A DNA stretch of 34,901 nucleotides from Caenibacillus caldisaponilyticus (GTDB lineage Bacteria; Bacillota; Bacilli; Bacillales; Sporolactobacillaceae). Of the stretch, positions 1-7,896 are shown piece by piece (position 1 is the stretch's first letter; each line of letters begins with the position of its first letter). The stretch lies in assembly GCF_002003465.1 (NCBI RefSeq), contig NZ_BDDQ01000029.1, forward strand, positions 1-34,901, read 5' to 3'. A program made the translations under genes and the position numbers. Below the pieces are notes generated by a model that worked only from the letters and a program-made list of their open reading frames with translations, searched no databases and was not told the DNA's origin.

Positions 1-292
1 CCCTCCTGTTTGACCAATAATTCGGAGAATGGACATCATTGCAGTGCCGATATTTTTCACTTTGGCGGAGATTCAGGATTTTTTGCCGGATGTCTTCGGA
101 TAAGGCATGTGCAGGTTTTCGCCCCCGGTTTTTGTGAATGACTCCGTTTTCATCCTCCTCAAGGACTCGTTTTTTGAGGCGATAAACCTGACGAAGACTT
201 AGCGATAACAATTCGGCAGCTTGTTTTCCCGTGATATACCCTTCGATCCATTGACGAATGACTTTGTAACGCTTCAATTCTTTTTTGCTCAA
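1..292 (-). pseudogene. N-terminal part of an ISNCY/IS1202-like transposase, frameshifted and cut by the window edge
   Basis: Read on the minus strand, a TTG start (292) preceded by AGGAG gives a protein opening SKKELKRYKVI, followed by a helix-turn-helix region (GKQAAELLSLSLRQVYRLKK) and then KNRGRKPAHALSEDIRQKI. This is the N-terminal DNA-binding part typical of ISNCY-type transposases. An in-frame ATG at 313 also exists but has no ribosome binding site. After KYRHCNDVH the frame yields SPNYW; adding one T in the TT of the coding strand (around positions 29-32) restores HFSELLVKQE, the expected continuation. The fragment therefore carries a single-base deletion. The catalytic domain lies outside the window. 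Family assignment is from remembered sequence patterns, so subgroup is uncertain. Confidence 0.7.
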
Positions 293-383
293 TGGAATTC
301 GCTCCTGTCTCATACTGACATTTTCACTGAAGCGTTACAATATGACAATATCACAGACGAACAACAGTGATAAAAAAAGTTGT

Positions 384-412
384 TGACATCGTTTTGGGAA
401 GCAGTTATAATA
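384..412 (+). promoter_or_regulatory. Sigma-A promoter of the tRNA operon
   Basis: A perfect -35 TTGACA (384-389) is followed after 17 nt by a perfect -10 TATAAT (407-412), 39 nt before the first tRNA. This strength is usual for stable-RNA operons. Confidence 0.9.
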
Positions 413-450
413 TCAACTGTCGTTAAGCGAAACGCGAAACTTGATAACGT

Positions 451-527
451 GGCGGTGTAGCTCAGCTGGCTAGAGCGTACGGTTCATACCCGTGAGGTCG
501 GGGGTTCGAGGCCCTCCACCGCTACCA
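451..527 (+). tRNA. tRNA-Met (CAT), elongator
   Basis: Full cloverleaf with acceptor GGCGGTG pairing CACCGCT (G1-T72 wobble), anticodon CAT in the loop TTCATAC, T-arm GGTTCGA and encoded CCA. The sequence resembles Bacillus elongator tRNA-Met rather than the initiator, which is the fourth gene of this cluster. Confidence 0.95.
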
Positions 528-554
528 TTTTCTTTTTCATTATGATTAAAAACA

Positions 555-579
555 GAGGTCGATCAGAGCCTCGTTTTTT
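555..579 (+). terminator. Possible weak internal terminator between tRNA-Met and tRNA-His
   Basis: GAGGT and GCCTC form a five-pair stem (one T-G wobble) around an eight-base loop, followed by GTTTTTTA. It could attenuate the operon after the first tRNA, or be chance. Confidence 0.35.
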
Positions 580-612
580 ATCTTTTCTTTTCAGTTGAAA
601 ATTTCGAAAAAT

Positions 613-689
613 GGCGATTGTGGCGAAGCGGTTAACGCACCGGATTGTGGCTCCGGCATTCGTGGGTTCGAGTCCCATCAATCGCCCCA
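613..689 (+). tRNA. tRNA-His (GTG)
   Basis: Anticodon GTG. The acceptor has the extra 5' G (G-1) opposite C73, the hallmark of histidine tRNA identity. The stem GCGATTG pairs with CAATCGC, and CCA is encoded. It is followed by the next tRNA after one base. Confidence 0.95.
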
Positions 690-690
690 C

Positions 691-767
691 GGACCCTTAG
701 CTCAGCTGGTTAGAGCAGACGGCTCATAACCGTCCGGTCGTAGGTTCGAATCCTACAGGGTCCACCA
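691..767 (+). tRNA. tRNA-Ile2 (CAT anticodon, lysidine type)
   Basis: Acceptor GGACCCT pairs with AGGGTCC; anticodon CAT; CCA encoded. The body (acceptor GGACC, anticodon stem GACGG/CCGTC) closely matches the Bacillus tRNA-Ile whose C34 is changed to lysidine by TilS so that it reads AUA. A plain Met reading is the alternative, but the acceptor and anticodon stem favour Ile2. Confidence 0.85.
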
Positions 768-795
768 TCTCCTTTGGCGTGATTTTTTGTCGCCG

Positions 796-890
796 CAATG
801 AGCATCGCTCCCGCCGAACAAGCTGCGAATTGTGCCGACGCATCCGGCTTCGGAGCGCGGCTTGCAGAGGAAGGGACAGTGGCCATTTAA
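796..890 (+). repeat. 95-bp direct repeat, copy 1, inside the tRNA operon
   Basis: This copy matches the one at 924-1018 with 7 differences in 95 bases and a period of 128 bp. It contains small potential hairpins (GAGC-ATC-GCTC, and CGC-A-TCCG pairing with CGGAGCG). It lies between two tRNAs and should be transcribed with them. It shows no convincing reading frame. Confidence 0.85.
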
Positions 891-911
891 TTGCATACTT
901 TTTTTCATCGT

Positions 912-925
912 CGCGGGGTGGAGCA
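912..925 (+). pseudogene. 14-nt 5' stub of tRNA-fMet
   Basis: CGCGGGGTGGAGCA matches the first 14 nt of the intact initiator tRNA gene downstream (CGTGGGGTGGAGCA) with one difference. The preceding bases (CATCGT versus CATCAT) are also alike. The stub stops in the D-arm, where the second 95-bp repeat begins. It has the C at position 3 that is usual for bacterial tRNA-fMet, whereas the intact gene has T. Confidence 0.7.
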
Positions 926-1018
926 ACGAGCATCGCTCCCGCCGGACAAGCTGCGAGTTGTCCCGACGCATCCGGCATCGGAGCGCGGCTTGCAGAGGAA
1001 GGGCCAGTGACCATTTAA
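924..1018 (+). repeat. 95-bp direct repeat, copy 2
   Basis: About 93% identical to copy 1. In this copy GGACAA and TTGTCC make a perfect six-pair hairpin; in copy 1 the corresponding end bases do not pair. It starts immediately after the tRNA-fMet stub and ends 20 bp before the intact tRNA-fMet gene. Confidence 0.85.
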
Positions 1019-1038
1019 ACTAAATACATTTCCATCAT

Positions 1039-1113
<75 letters not shown>

Positions 1114-1162
1114 ACTCATTTTGATGCGCGACCTCAGTTTCAAAGGATCCGCGATCGACAAC

Positions 1163-1185
1163 AAGCCTGTCGAAGGGCTTTTTTT
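1163..1185 (+). terminator. Terminator of the tRNA operon
   Basis: AAGCC and GGCTT form a five-pair stem around TGTCGAAG, running into seven T residues. Confidence 0.75.
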
Positions 1186-1216
1186 GTTTATACGCGTCTG
1201 TGGACGGGCATATTTA

Positions 1217-1245
1217 TTGAAGTCCAGTGATAATTTTGGTAATGT
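1217..1245 (+). promoter_or_regulatory. Probable sodA promoter
   Basis: TTGAAG and TAATGT are separated by 17 nt, about 58 nt before the sodA start. Match to the sigma-A consensus is fair; no further operator was recognised. Confidence 0.55.
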
Positions 1246-1302
1246 AAAAGCGGATGCAGACTGAAATCTGCGAATACTTTACATATTCTAGGAGGGGTAG
1301 AA

Positions 1303-1914
1303 ATGGCTTATCAATTGCCTGAACTTCCATATGCCTACAATGCGCTCGAACCGTATATCGACGAACAAACGATGCGCATTCACCATGATAAGCACCACGG
1401 GACTTACGTGAGCAAACTGAACGAGGCCTTGAAAGGCCACGACGACCTGGCGAGCAAATCGATCGAAGATTTGGTCAGCGATTTGAACGCCGTTCCGGAA
1501 AACATTCGTACCGCTGTTCGTAACAACGGCGGCGGCCACGTCAACCACAGCCTCTTCTGGCAAATCATGAGCCCGAACGGGGGCGGCGAACCGAGCGGCG
1601 CCGTCGCCGACGCGATCAAGGCGAAATTCGGCAGCTTCGCCGACTTTAAAAAACAATTTTCCGATGCCGCAGCCGGCCGCTTTGGCTCCGGATGGGCCTG
1701 GCTCGTCGTCAATAACGGCGAATTGGAAATTACGTCGACTCCGAACCAAGACTCGCCGTACATGGAAGGCAAAACCCCGATTCTCGGCCTTGACGTTTGG
1801 GAACATGCCTACTATCTGAAGTACCAAAACCGCCGTCCGGAATATATCGAAGCGTTCTTCAACGTCATCAACTGGGATGAAGTGAACAAACGTTACGAAG
1901 CGGCGAAAAAATAA
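1303..1914 (+). CDS. sodA: Superoxide dismutase, Mn/Fe type
   Basis: Cytosolic enzyme converting superoxide to oxygen and hydrogen peroxide. The 203-residue length is typical for the family. All four metal ligands are visible at the expected places: H27 (in IHHDKHH), H82 (in HVNHSLFW), D164 and H168 (in DVWEHAYY). The N-terminal domain spans about residues 1-90 and the C-terminal alpha/beta domain 95-200. The residues around the metal site (GGGHVNH, and [20 protein letters not shown]) fit the Mn-type of bacilli, although metal choice cannot be proven from sequence. AGGAGG lies 7 nt before ATG. The gene is monocistronic, with its own promoter and a strong terminator. In B. subtilis sodA also precedes yqgE and pbpA, as here. 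Confidence 0.97.
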   Translation: MAYQLPELPYAYNALEPYIDEQTMRIHHDKHHGTYVSKLNEALKGHDDLASKSIEDLVSDLNAVPENIRTAVRNNGGGHVNHSLFWQIMSPNGGGEPSGAVADAIKAKFGSFADFKKQFSDAAAGRFGSGWAWLVVNNGELEITSTPNQDSPYMEGKTPILGLDVWEHAYYLKYQNRRPEYIEAFFNVINWDEVNKRYEAAKK

Positions 1915-1932
1915 TTCCGCCTAAAAAGCTTG

Positions 1933-1960
1933 AGAACACCCGCATGGGTGTTCTTTTTTT
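1933..1960 (+). terminator. sodA terminator
   Basis: AGAACACCC and GGGTGTTCT form a perfect nine-pair stem with loop GCAT, followed by a T run. Confidence 0.95.
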
Positions 1961-2111
1961 GTGCAAATTTCGGAACGGCGTCCGCAGGTGGCGCAATTGT
2001 AATAAAAAGTGTATATTTTAAAACGTATCATTCGCCAAGAATTGTATTTGTAAAAAATCTATTAAAAAATAGGAAAAACGTCCGATATATATGACAGAGA
2101 GGGGAAAACTG

Positions 2112-3413
2112 ATGGCGGATAACAATAATAAAGTACCGTTCGGACTCGTCAAAAAATTGGTGCTCGGCATGGTCGTCGTCGCTTGCATCACCTATGGCAC
2201 GAGCGCGTTCTTCATCTTTTACGTTTCCAAATGGTTTGCGGGCGCCATTTCGCAAGGCCTCTTCATTTTGATCACGCTGTTGCTCGGCATCATCTGGTCA
2301 GGCATTCTCGGGTATATCGCCGCCCGTGTGTTGACAAAAGCTTTGAATCCGCTGCGCGATGCGGTGGCGAATGCGGCCCAAGGCCGTTTGGACGTTGTGA
2401 TTCCGAATCCGGGGACGCGCGATGAGATCGAAGCGTTGGCCACGGGTTTCCAAAAAATGATGGACGAGTTCAAAACGATCGTCCAAGGCATCCATATGTA
2501 TACGGAAAACACGAGGAAGCGCATTCAGGATCTCACTCAGTCTTCAGAAGAAGTCACGAATCAAATCAAGCAAGTCGGCATCAGCATCGACGATATCGCA
2601 AAAGGCGCCGAATACGAAGCCGAAACGTCGCAAAAGTCGCTGGAACGGGCGCAATACGGCATGCACGCATCCAAATTAATGGAAGAGCAGGCGACGCGTT
2701 CCAAATCGTTGTCGGAGGTGACGATGAAGAACCTCTCCGATAGTTTGGAAAGCATTCAGGAAATGATCAACGGGATTTATGTCATTTGCCAAACGAACGA
2801 AGACGCCCTGAAGGTCGCCAACGATTTAAAAGAAGATGCGGATAAAATCAATTCGATCATCGACGTCGTCGCCGAGATCGCAGAAAAAACCCACATGTTG
2901 GCGTTGAACGCTTCGATTGAAGCGGCGCGGGCCGGTGAAGCCGGCAAAGGGTTTGCCGTCGTCGCCCAAGAAATCCAAGAGCTCGCCAACCAAAGCGCCG
3001 AAGCGGTGCAAGATATCCATAATTCGATCCTGCTCATCCAAGAAAGGGTGGATGCGTCTGTCGCGCAAAACCACCGCCAGGTCGAACTCGGCAACAAGGA
3101 GATTGCGCGGGCGCAAACCACCGTCAAAGTGTTGGCCGAGATGAAGTCGTCCGTCGAACAAGTGGCGGACAGCATCGGCGCCATTCATCGGATGATCGGC
3201 GATCAACACGCCGCCATGGAAGCGATTGTGGGCGGTGCCGAACAAACGGCCGCGATCGTGGAAGAAACCTCAGCGGCCGTTCGCGAAGTGGCCGACAGCG
3301 CCAGCAAGCAGACGGCGCACATTGAAAACATCAACGAGACGGTCCACTCTCTCTTGCGGGATGTGGAATCGCTCCAAGAAGAAGTGAACCGCCTGAAAGT
3401 GGCGGAATCCTAA
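2112..3413 (+). CDS. Methyl-accepting chemotaxis protein without an extracellular sensor domain
   Basis: Membrane chemoreceptor that would control the CheA kinase. Residues about 17-39 and 47-70 are two hydrophobic helices joined by only a few residues, so there is no extracytoplasmic ligand domain. A HAMP linker (about 70-122, with [16 protein letters not shown]) and a long coiled-coil signalling domain follow. The hairpin tip reads [20 protein letters not shown] then [18 protein letters not shown], where most family members have QTNLLALNAAIEAARAG. Candidate methylation helices flank the tip. The sensed input is therefore probably membrane-linked or cytoplasmic. ATG 2112 was chosen because GAGAGGGG lies just upstream; an earlier in-frame ATG (2091) has no ribosome binding site. 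Its terminator stem begins in the stop codon. B. subtilis does not have an MCP between sodA and yqgE. Confidence 0.93.
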   Translation: MADNNNKVPFGLVKKLVLGMVVVACITYGTSAFFIFYVSKWFAGAISQGLFILITLLLGIIWSGILGYIAARVLTKALNPLRDAVANAAQGRLDVVIPNPGTRDEIEALATGFQKMMDEFKTIVQGIHMYTENTRKRIQDLTQSSEEVTNQIKQVGISIDDIAKGAEYEAETSQKSLERAQYGMHASKLMEEQATRSKSLSEVTMKNLSDSLESIQEMINGIYVICQTNEDALKVANDLKEDADKINSIIDVVAEIAEKTHMLALNASIEAARAGEAGKGFAVVAQEIQELANQSAEAVQDIHNSILLIQERVDASVAQNHRQVELGNKEIARAQTTVKVLAEMKSSVEQVADSIGAIHRMIGDQHAAMEAIVGGAEQTAAIVEETSAAVREVADSASKQTAHIENINETVHSLLRDVESLQEEVNRLKVAES

Positions 3414-3436
3414 AGGGCCGGTTGCGGCCTTTTTTT
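3412..3436 (+). terminator. Terminator of the MCP gene
   Basis: AAAGGGCC pairs with GGCCTTTT (one G-T wobble) around GGTTGC, followed by T residues. The left arm overlaps the TAA stop codon. Confidence 0.85.
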
Positions 3437-3573
3437 ATGCGGAAAATATGGGTTTTCGGCCATGGGATAGCGGGCTGATCGGAGAGGCAAGCGGCCGCCG
3501 GCTGTGTGCCGGTATATCTCACCGCCTTTGAAGCAAACTATACAGCGGATCAAGGCAAGGGAGTCGACAGGAC

Positions 3574-4860
3574 ATGATCAAAACTTGGCTGTTTGCCGCT
3601 CCAAAAACACGCGTGCCGAAAGACTTGCTGATCTTACTGGCGATCAGCGGCTTGTACTTCCTGAGCCTCTCCCTCTCCAACACCTTCGTCAACGTTTTTC
3701 TTTGGAAGCATACAAAAAATTTAATCGATATCGGTTTCTACAACTTCATGATCGTCTTGTTTCAACCCGTGACGTTCCTCATCGCCGGCCGCCTGGCGAA
3801 AAAAATCGACCGTGTGCTCGTCCTGCGCACGGGCATCAGTTTTTTGGCGCTCTTTTTTGTCAGCGTGTTGTTCCTGGGGGCGCATGCCCGGCAATTTTTG
3901 CTTCTCTTCGGAGGGCTGCTCGGCATCGGGTACGGCTTTTACTGGTGCGCCTTTAATGTTTTGACCTTTGAAGTGACGGAACCGGAAACGCGCGATTTTT
4001 TTAACGGTTTTCAAGGGCTTCTCACAGCGCTCGGGGGAATGGTCGGGGCCGCCGCGGGCGGCTGGTTGATCGCCGCTCTCTCCGATGAGATCGGTTATAA
4101 AATCATCTTCGCGCTTTCGCTTCTCTTGTTTGGCATCGCCGTGTTCGCCAGCTTTTTTCTCAAACGGCGCCCGGCGGCCGGCGAGTTTGCGGTCATGCGC
4201 ATCATCGGAGAAAGAAAGCGCAATCCGAATTGGAATGCCGTTTTGAACGCCCGCTTTTTTCAAGGCCTCAGGGAAGGCACGTTTCTTTTTTTTATCGGCA
4301 TTTTAATATTTTTGACGACGAAGAGCGAATGGGCGCTCGGCAAGTTCGCCCTGGTGGAGTCGGGCATCATGCTCCTTTCTTACTATGCGGTGTCCCACTT
4401 CGTCAAACCGGTTGGTCGTAAAAAAGCGATCTTGGCGGGAGGTCTTCTCCTGAGCGCCTCCGTCTTGCTGCTGTTCGCCGCTCACGGGTTCGCCGTTTTC
4501 ATCGCGTACGCCGTCGTGACGGCGGGCGCGTATCCTTTGCTTTCGGTGCCGTACATGTCCTTGGCGTACGATACCATCGGCAAAGGATGGAAGGCAGGAG
4601 AAAGGCGGGTTGAATACATCGTCGTCCTCGATTTGTTTTATAACGCCGGCCGCCTGCTTTCCATCCTGCTTTTCCTGATCGTTGCGCAAGCCTTTGACCC
4701 TCCCTTCATTGCCCTTCGCTATTTCGTCATGGGGATTGGCGCGGCGCCGTTGGCGATGTCCGTTTTTGTCCGCCGCATTGCCCTGACCGATCAACCGCGC
4801 GAAAAGGCGCTCATGCAGCCGCGGGGGATCGAAGATGGGGAAAGCGGATCGACCGTTTGA
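3574..4860 (+). CDS. yqgE: MFS membrane transporter, YqgE type
   Basis: A 428-residue polytopic protein with about twelve hydrophobic segments. The first is near residues 20-40 and the central loop near 195-220 (KRRPAAGEF...GERKRNPNW). A charged segment RLAKKIDRVLVLRTG follows the second transmembrane segment, as in the MFS 2-3 loop. Substrate is unknown. The name rests on general similarity to B. subtilis YqgE and on position between sodA and pbpA. A GGGAG motif lies about 10 nt before the ATG. No clear terminator follows; a perfect-arm inverted repeat lies about 75 bp downstream and pbpA about 200 bp downstream, so read-through into pbpA is possible. Confidence 0.85.
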   Translation: MIKTWLFAAPKTRVPKDLLILLAISGLYFLSLSLSNTFVNVFLWKHTKNLIDIGFYNFMIVLFQPVTFLIAGRLAKKIDRVLVLRTGISFLALFFVSVLFLGAHARQFLLLFGGLLGIGYGFYWCAFNVLTFEVTEPETRDFFNGFQGLLTALGGMVGAAAGGWLIAALSDEIGYKIIFALSLLLFGIAVFASFFLKRRPAAGEFAVMRIIGERKRNPNWNAVLNARFFQGLREGTFLFFIGILIFLTTKSEWALGKFALVESGIMLLSYYAVSHFVKPVGRKKAILAGGLLLSASVLLLFAAHGFAVFIAYAVVTAGAYPLLSVPYMSLAYDTIGKGWKAGERRVEYIVVLDLFYNAGRLLSILLFLIVAQAFDPPFIALRYFVMGIGAAPLAMSVFVRRIALTDQPREKALMQPRGIEDGESGSTV

Positions 4861-4932
4861 CGGATTGGCAATAATCACCCCCCCAAATGCGCTCGGATTT
4901 GTAGTAAAATATATGGACGAACGGTGAAACAT

Positions 4933-4952
4933 CGGCAGGCGTTCACCTGCCG
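4933..4952 (+). repeat. Inverted repeat between yqgE and pbpA
   Basis: CGGCAGG and CCTGCCG form seven perfect pairs around six bases. No T run follows on either strand, so it is not a standard terminator. It may be a processing or operator site in the pbpA leader. Confidence 0.5.
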
Positions 4953-5057
4953 GCCCATTGGCGGTCGTTGAGATGTGATGTTTAAAACGGATGAGCGAAA
5001 AACGAACGCACGGTTTACGTCGTTGTTCATTTTTTATGCATGAAAAGGGGAAACGAG

Positions 5058-7148
5058 GTGATCGGGGACGTGGAGGATAATCGTTTGAACAAGAAAAAAA
5101 AGAAAAACCACATTCCCTTCCGGCTTAACGTGTTGTTTTTGATCATTTTTCTCGCGTTTTCCACGCTGATCCTCCGGCTCGGTTACGTGCAAATCGTCCA
5201 CGGCGAGGATTACGTGCGGGAATTGAAAAAGACGCAGACGGTGACAACCAAAATCCAATCGCCGCGCGGCTTAATGTACGACACCAAAGGCCGGCTTCTC
5301 GTCGGCAACACGGCCAAAAATGCGTTGGTGTTCACGAGAAAACCGGATCAAGATCTCATCAAACTCGCGAAAAAATTGAGCCGATACTTGGACGTGAGCA
5401 CGAAAGAGAACGTTTCGGACGGCGATCTTTCCACGTCGCAAGTGACCGTCCGGGACATGAAAGATTATTGGATCGCGACGCATCCCAAAATTTACGAAGA
5501 AAAATTAAGCGCCGACGAATATGAGAAATACAAAAAGGCCTCCGACGCCAAAGAGAAGGCCAAGATGAACGCATACTATGACAAAGTGCTCGCCCGCATC
5601 GGCGAAAAAGAGCTCGGTCAGCTGACGACCGACGACTTAAAAGTGATTGCGATCTGGCGGAAGCTCGAACAAGGCACGAACTTAACCCCGACCTACGTGA
5701 AAATCGGCTTGTCGCAGGACGAGCTCGCCCGGATCGGCGAACATTTAAATGAATTCGACGGGACCATCGACACTTCCGTGGCGTCGACGCGCACCTATCC
5801 GGAAGGCCACTTCTTTTTCCTCGGCAATATCAAAGAGATTCCGAGGCACGAGGTGGACAATTACCTGGCCGACGGCTATAACCGGAACGATCTCGTCGGA
5901 ACCAGCAACCTCGAACAGCAATACGAAGATATTCTCCGCGGCGTGCCGATGACCTATACGTATAAAAAGAAAAACGGCAAGCCGGTCGGAACGCCGAAAA
6001 AAGTGGAAGGCCGGCGCGGGGATGACCTCGTGCTCACCATTGATGCCGATTTGCAGAAAAAAATCGGGAATATTTTGGAGAATAGGATTAGAGAATTCCT
6101 TGGCTCACATGCGCGCAGCGCCTACGCCGTCGTCATGAACCCGCACACCGGCGGCATTTTGGCGATGGTCGGACGCACGTATGATCCGGCCACCGGAAAG
6201 TTTAAAGACACGTCGGAAGGCACGATCTTAAACGCCTTCCAATTCGGTTCTTCGGTCAAAGGGGCGACGGTGCTCACCGGGTTCCAAAACCATGCGGTGC
6301 CCGCGGGGCGGATTGTGGACAAACCGTTCCGGTTCAACGGCGGCGGAAAATTCAGTTCATTCACGTCGGGCATCGGGGCCGTCAATGTCACGGAAGCGCT
6401 GGAGCATTCCTCCAACATCTTCATGGGGACGATCGCCGGACGCATGGCCGGTTTCCAATTTGCGGACGTCGGTTCGGCTTACAAGGTGAGGGTTTTCAAC
6501 GGCCCGAAATACGTCCATGCCGTCCATGCCTTGCGCGACGGCTATAACCAATTCGGCCTCGGGGTGCACACCGGCGTCGATCTGCCGTTTGAATCGACCG
6601 GATATAACGGCGGCGTTCCCGACCAGCCCGGTAAAATCATGCAATTTGCGATCGGCCAATTCGATACGTATACGCCGCTGCAAATGGCGCAGTACGTTTC
6701 GACGATCGCCAACGGCGGCAAACGGATCGCCCCGCACTTGCTGGAATCGGTGCACGCCCCCGGCGACGATCCGAAAAAGATCGGCCCGACGATCAAGACT
6801 TACCCAACGAAAGTGTTGAACACGGTCGCCAATACCAAACAACAAATCGATCTTGTCCACGAGGGTTTCTATCTTGTCACCCACGGTTCCGGCGGTACGG
6901 CGAAATCGCTTGGAACCGGAGTCAACGCGAAATATAAAATCGCGGGCAAAACGGGCACGGCGCAATTGGCCCCCATCGAAAGAGGCCTTTACAACCTGGC
7001 ATTTATAGGGTACGCCCCGTATGATAACCCGCAGGTGGCGGTCGCCATCATCGCCCCTGAGACGAGGGAAAACCATATCAACCTGTACATCGCCCAAGAC
7101 ATTTTTAAAACGTATTTCAGCCTGTATCCCGATCAATTGAAGGACTGA
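5058..7148 (+). CDS. pbpA: Penicillin-binding protein, class B transpeptidase (PbpA/PBP2a type)
   Basis: Cross-links peptidoglycan during side-wall elongation. A basic cytoplasmic start (KKKKKNH) is followed by a membrane anchor (NVLFLIIFLAFSTLILRLGYVQ), a dimerisation domain beginning about residue 60, and a C-terminal transpeptidase domain from about residue 325. Catalytic motifs are all present: SSVK (S398, numbered from the GTG start), SSN (451-453) and KTGTAQ (K631). The length matches B. subtilis PbpA. GTG 5058 is preferred because AAAAGGGG lies 7 nt upstream; the in-frame ATG 5040 has no ribosome binding site and would add six residues. A weaker third option is GTG 5070. The context sodA-yqgE-pbpA is the B. 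subtilis order. The transpeptidase motif usually reads STFK or STMK; SSVK is a mild variant. Confidence 0.93.
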   Translation: MIGDVEDNRLNKKKKKNHIPFRLNVLFLIIFLAFSTLILRLGYVQIVHGEDYVRELKKTQTVTTKIQSPRGLMYDTKGRLLVGNTAKNALVFTRKPDQDLIKLAKKLSRYLDVSTKENVSDGDLSTSQVTVRDMKDYWIATHPKIYEEKLSADEYEKYKKASDAKEKAKMNAYYDKVLARIGEKELGQLTTDDLKVIAIWRKLEQGTNLTPTYVKIGLSQDELARIGEHLNEFDGTIDTSVASTRTYPEGHFFFLGNIKEIPRHEVDNYLADGYNRNDLVGTSNLEQQYEDILRGVPMTYTYKKKNGKPVGTPKKVEGRRGDDLVLTIDADLQKKIGNILENRIREFLGSHARSAYAVVMNPHTGGILAMVGRTYDPATGKFKDTSEGTILNAFQFGSSVKGATVLTGFQNHAVPAGRIVDKPFRFNGGGKFSSFTSGIGAVNVTEALEHSSNIFMGTIAGRMAGFQFADVGSAYKVRVFNGPKYVHAVHALRDGYNQFGLGVHTGVDLPFESTGYNGGVPDQPGKIMQFAIGQFDTYTPLQMAQYVSTIANGGKRIAPHLLESVHAPGDDPKKIGPTIKTYPTKVLNTVANTKQQIDLVHEGFYLVTHGSGGTAKSLGTGVNAKYKIAGKTGTAQLAPIERGLYNLAFIGYAPYDNPQVAVAIIAPETRENHINLYIAQDIFKTYFSLYPDQLKD

Positions 7149-7675
7149 CCTTTTACGCATGGAACCAGGAGCCATCTCGGCACAGATCGAAAAAAGCGGA
7201 ACCGGGCGAGGGCGTCGCTTTGCCCGAATGTGTCGACATCTCCCTTGCAAACGGGCGGACAAAGACTCACGGTTTTATCGTTGCTCGGAAAAAAATTAAA
7301 ATAGCGGTGAGCTGTCGGCGTGAACCGACGGCGGTAGTTGCATGAAACGGGCCGGATGCCATGAGCGCGGTCCGAGTCAAAAATAGCGGGAAGTGGCGCA
7401 GCCACTTCTCGTTCTTTATGGACGGAAAGATGAACGAGGAACGGGCGGGAGCCTTTGTCCCGTCAAGCGAGAAGTTCAAGCCGAGCTTCGAAATGGGAAA
7501 AGCGCGTCCGCTTCTAATCAAGAAGAGAAACGGATCCCAATGATGTTTAAAAAGCCGGTGTGAAGCGATGCCGGGGCTGAAAGGCCGTTCCGGGCGGAGC
7601 TTTACAGAGTTATGAAGAATGGACGGGTTTTTAAAAAACGTGTTCACGGAATCCGAGGAGCGGTTTGCCTAACCT
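7149..7675 (+). other. Spacer between pbpA and the trpE(G) promoter
   Basis: No gene is supported. Two stable inverted repeats are visible: GCTGTCGG/CCGACGGC at 7311-7332 and GGGAAGTGGC/GCCACTTCTC around 7388-7410. Neither is followed by a good T run on the plus strand. One may be the pbpA transcript end. A 60-codon frame at 7361-7543 has no ribosome binding site. Confidence 0.5.
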
Positions 7676-7703
7676 TTGATTTTTTGGTGCAGTAGGTTAT
7701 AAT
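7676..7703 (+). promoter_or_regulatory. Promoter of trpE(G)
   Basis: TTGATT, 16 nt, then a perfect TATAAT (7698-7703). Transcription would start near 7710, placing the 5' stem-loop and the triplet array at the very start of a leader of about 187 nt. Confidence 0.7.
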
Positions 7704-7713
7704 TTTTTTATAT

Positions 7714-7739
7714 TTACGGCCCAGATTTTGGAGCCGTGA
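7714..7739 (+). promoter_or_regulatory. 5' stem-loop of the trpE(G) leader
   Basis: TTACGGC pairs with GCCGTGA (one T-G wobble), and inside it CCA pairs with TGG beside a bulged A. The structure sits at the predicted 5' end, one base before the triplet array. The B. subtilis trp leader also has a 5' stem-loop just upstream of its TRAP site that assists TRAP binding. Confidence 0.65.
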
Positions 7740-7740
7740 T

Positions 7741-7793
7741 AAGAAAAGATGAGTCGAGTCGAGTTGGGCAGAGCGGAGCGGAGATAAGAGGAG
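7741..7793 (+). promoter_or_regulatory. TRAP (MtrB) binding site: eleven triplets on a 5-nt period
   Basis: Triplets start at 7741, 7746, 7751, 7756, 7761, 7766, 7771, 7776, 7781, 7786 and 7791: AAG, AAG, GAG, GAG, GAG, GGG, GAG, GAG, GAG, AAG, GAG, each separated by exactly two bases. The flanking pentamers on either side break the pattern, so the count is exactly eleven. TRAP is an 11-subunit ring that wraps RNA around its rim, one NAG triplet per subunit, with two-base spacers optimal, when tryptophan is bound. One triplet (GGG) deviates and three are the weaker AAG. Confidence 0.88.
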
Positions 7794-7854
7794 AAACGCA
7801 CGGTTCTTTATTTCATACCCTCATTTCTTTGCCTTCTTTTTCCCCGATTATCGA

Positions 7855-7890
7855 CGCTCCCCTCTGTATACGAAAACGTATACGAGGAGG
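7855..7890 (+). promoter_or_regulatory. Shine-Dalgarno-sequestering hairpin with a competing pairing to the TRAP site
   Basis: Hairpin: CCTC (7861-7864), bulged T, GTATACG, loop AAAA, CGTATAC, GAGG (7884-7887); the last arm is the first part of the GAGGAGG ribosome binding site. Alternative: 7855-7866 pairs with 7769-7780 inside the triplet array, 11 of 12 positions (only C7774/C7861 mismatched). The two structures share 7861-7866 and cannot coexist. Bound TRAP would free 7861-7866 and let the hairpin hide the Shine-Dalgarno; without TRAP the upstream pairing keeps it open. No T run follows, so control would be translational rather than by termination. Confidence 0.75.
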
Positions 7891-7896
7891 ACCGCC

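Noticed and set aside
484-1014. Minus-strand open frames ending in segments such as VGFEPTTGRL across the tRNA genes
   Set aside because: These are the well-known antisense translations of tRNA genes; the tRNAs explain the sequence.
796-1018. CRISPR-like array
   Set aside because: Only two 95-bp copies with a 33-bp gap; no short repeats with unique spacers and no cas genes.
7361-7543. A 60-codon plus-strand frame between pbpA and trpE(G)
   Set aside because: No ribosome binding site, composition like the spacer, and it spans a hairpin.
7705-7896. T-box or intrinsic-terminator attenuator in the trpE(G) leader
   Set aside because: No T-box sequence or specifier stem was seen, and the only strong hairpin is not followed by a T run; the triplet array explains the leader better.
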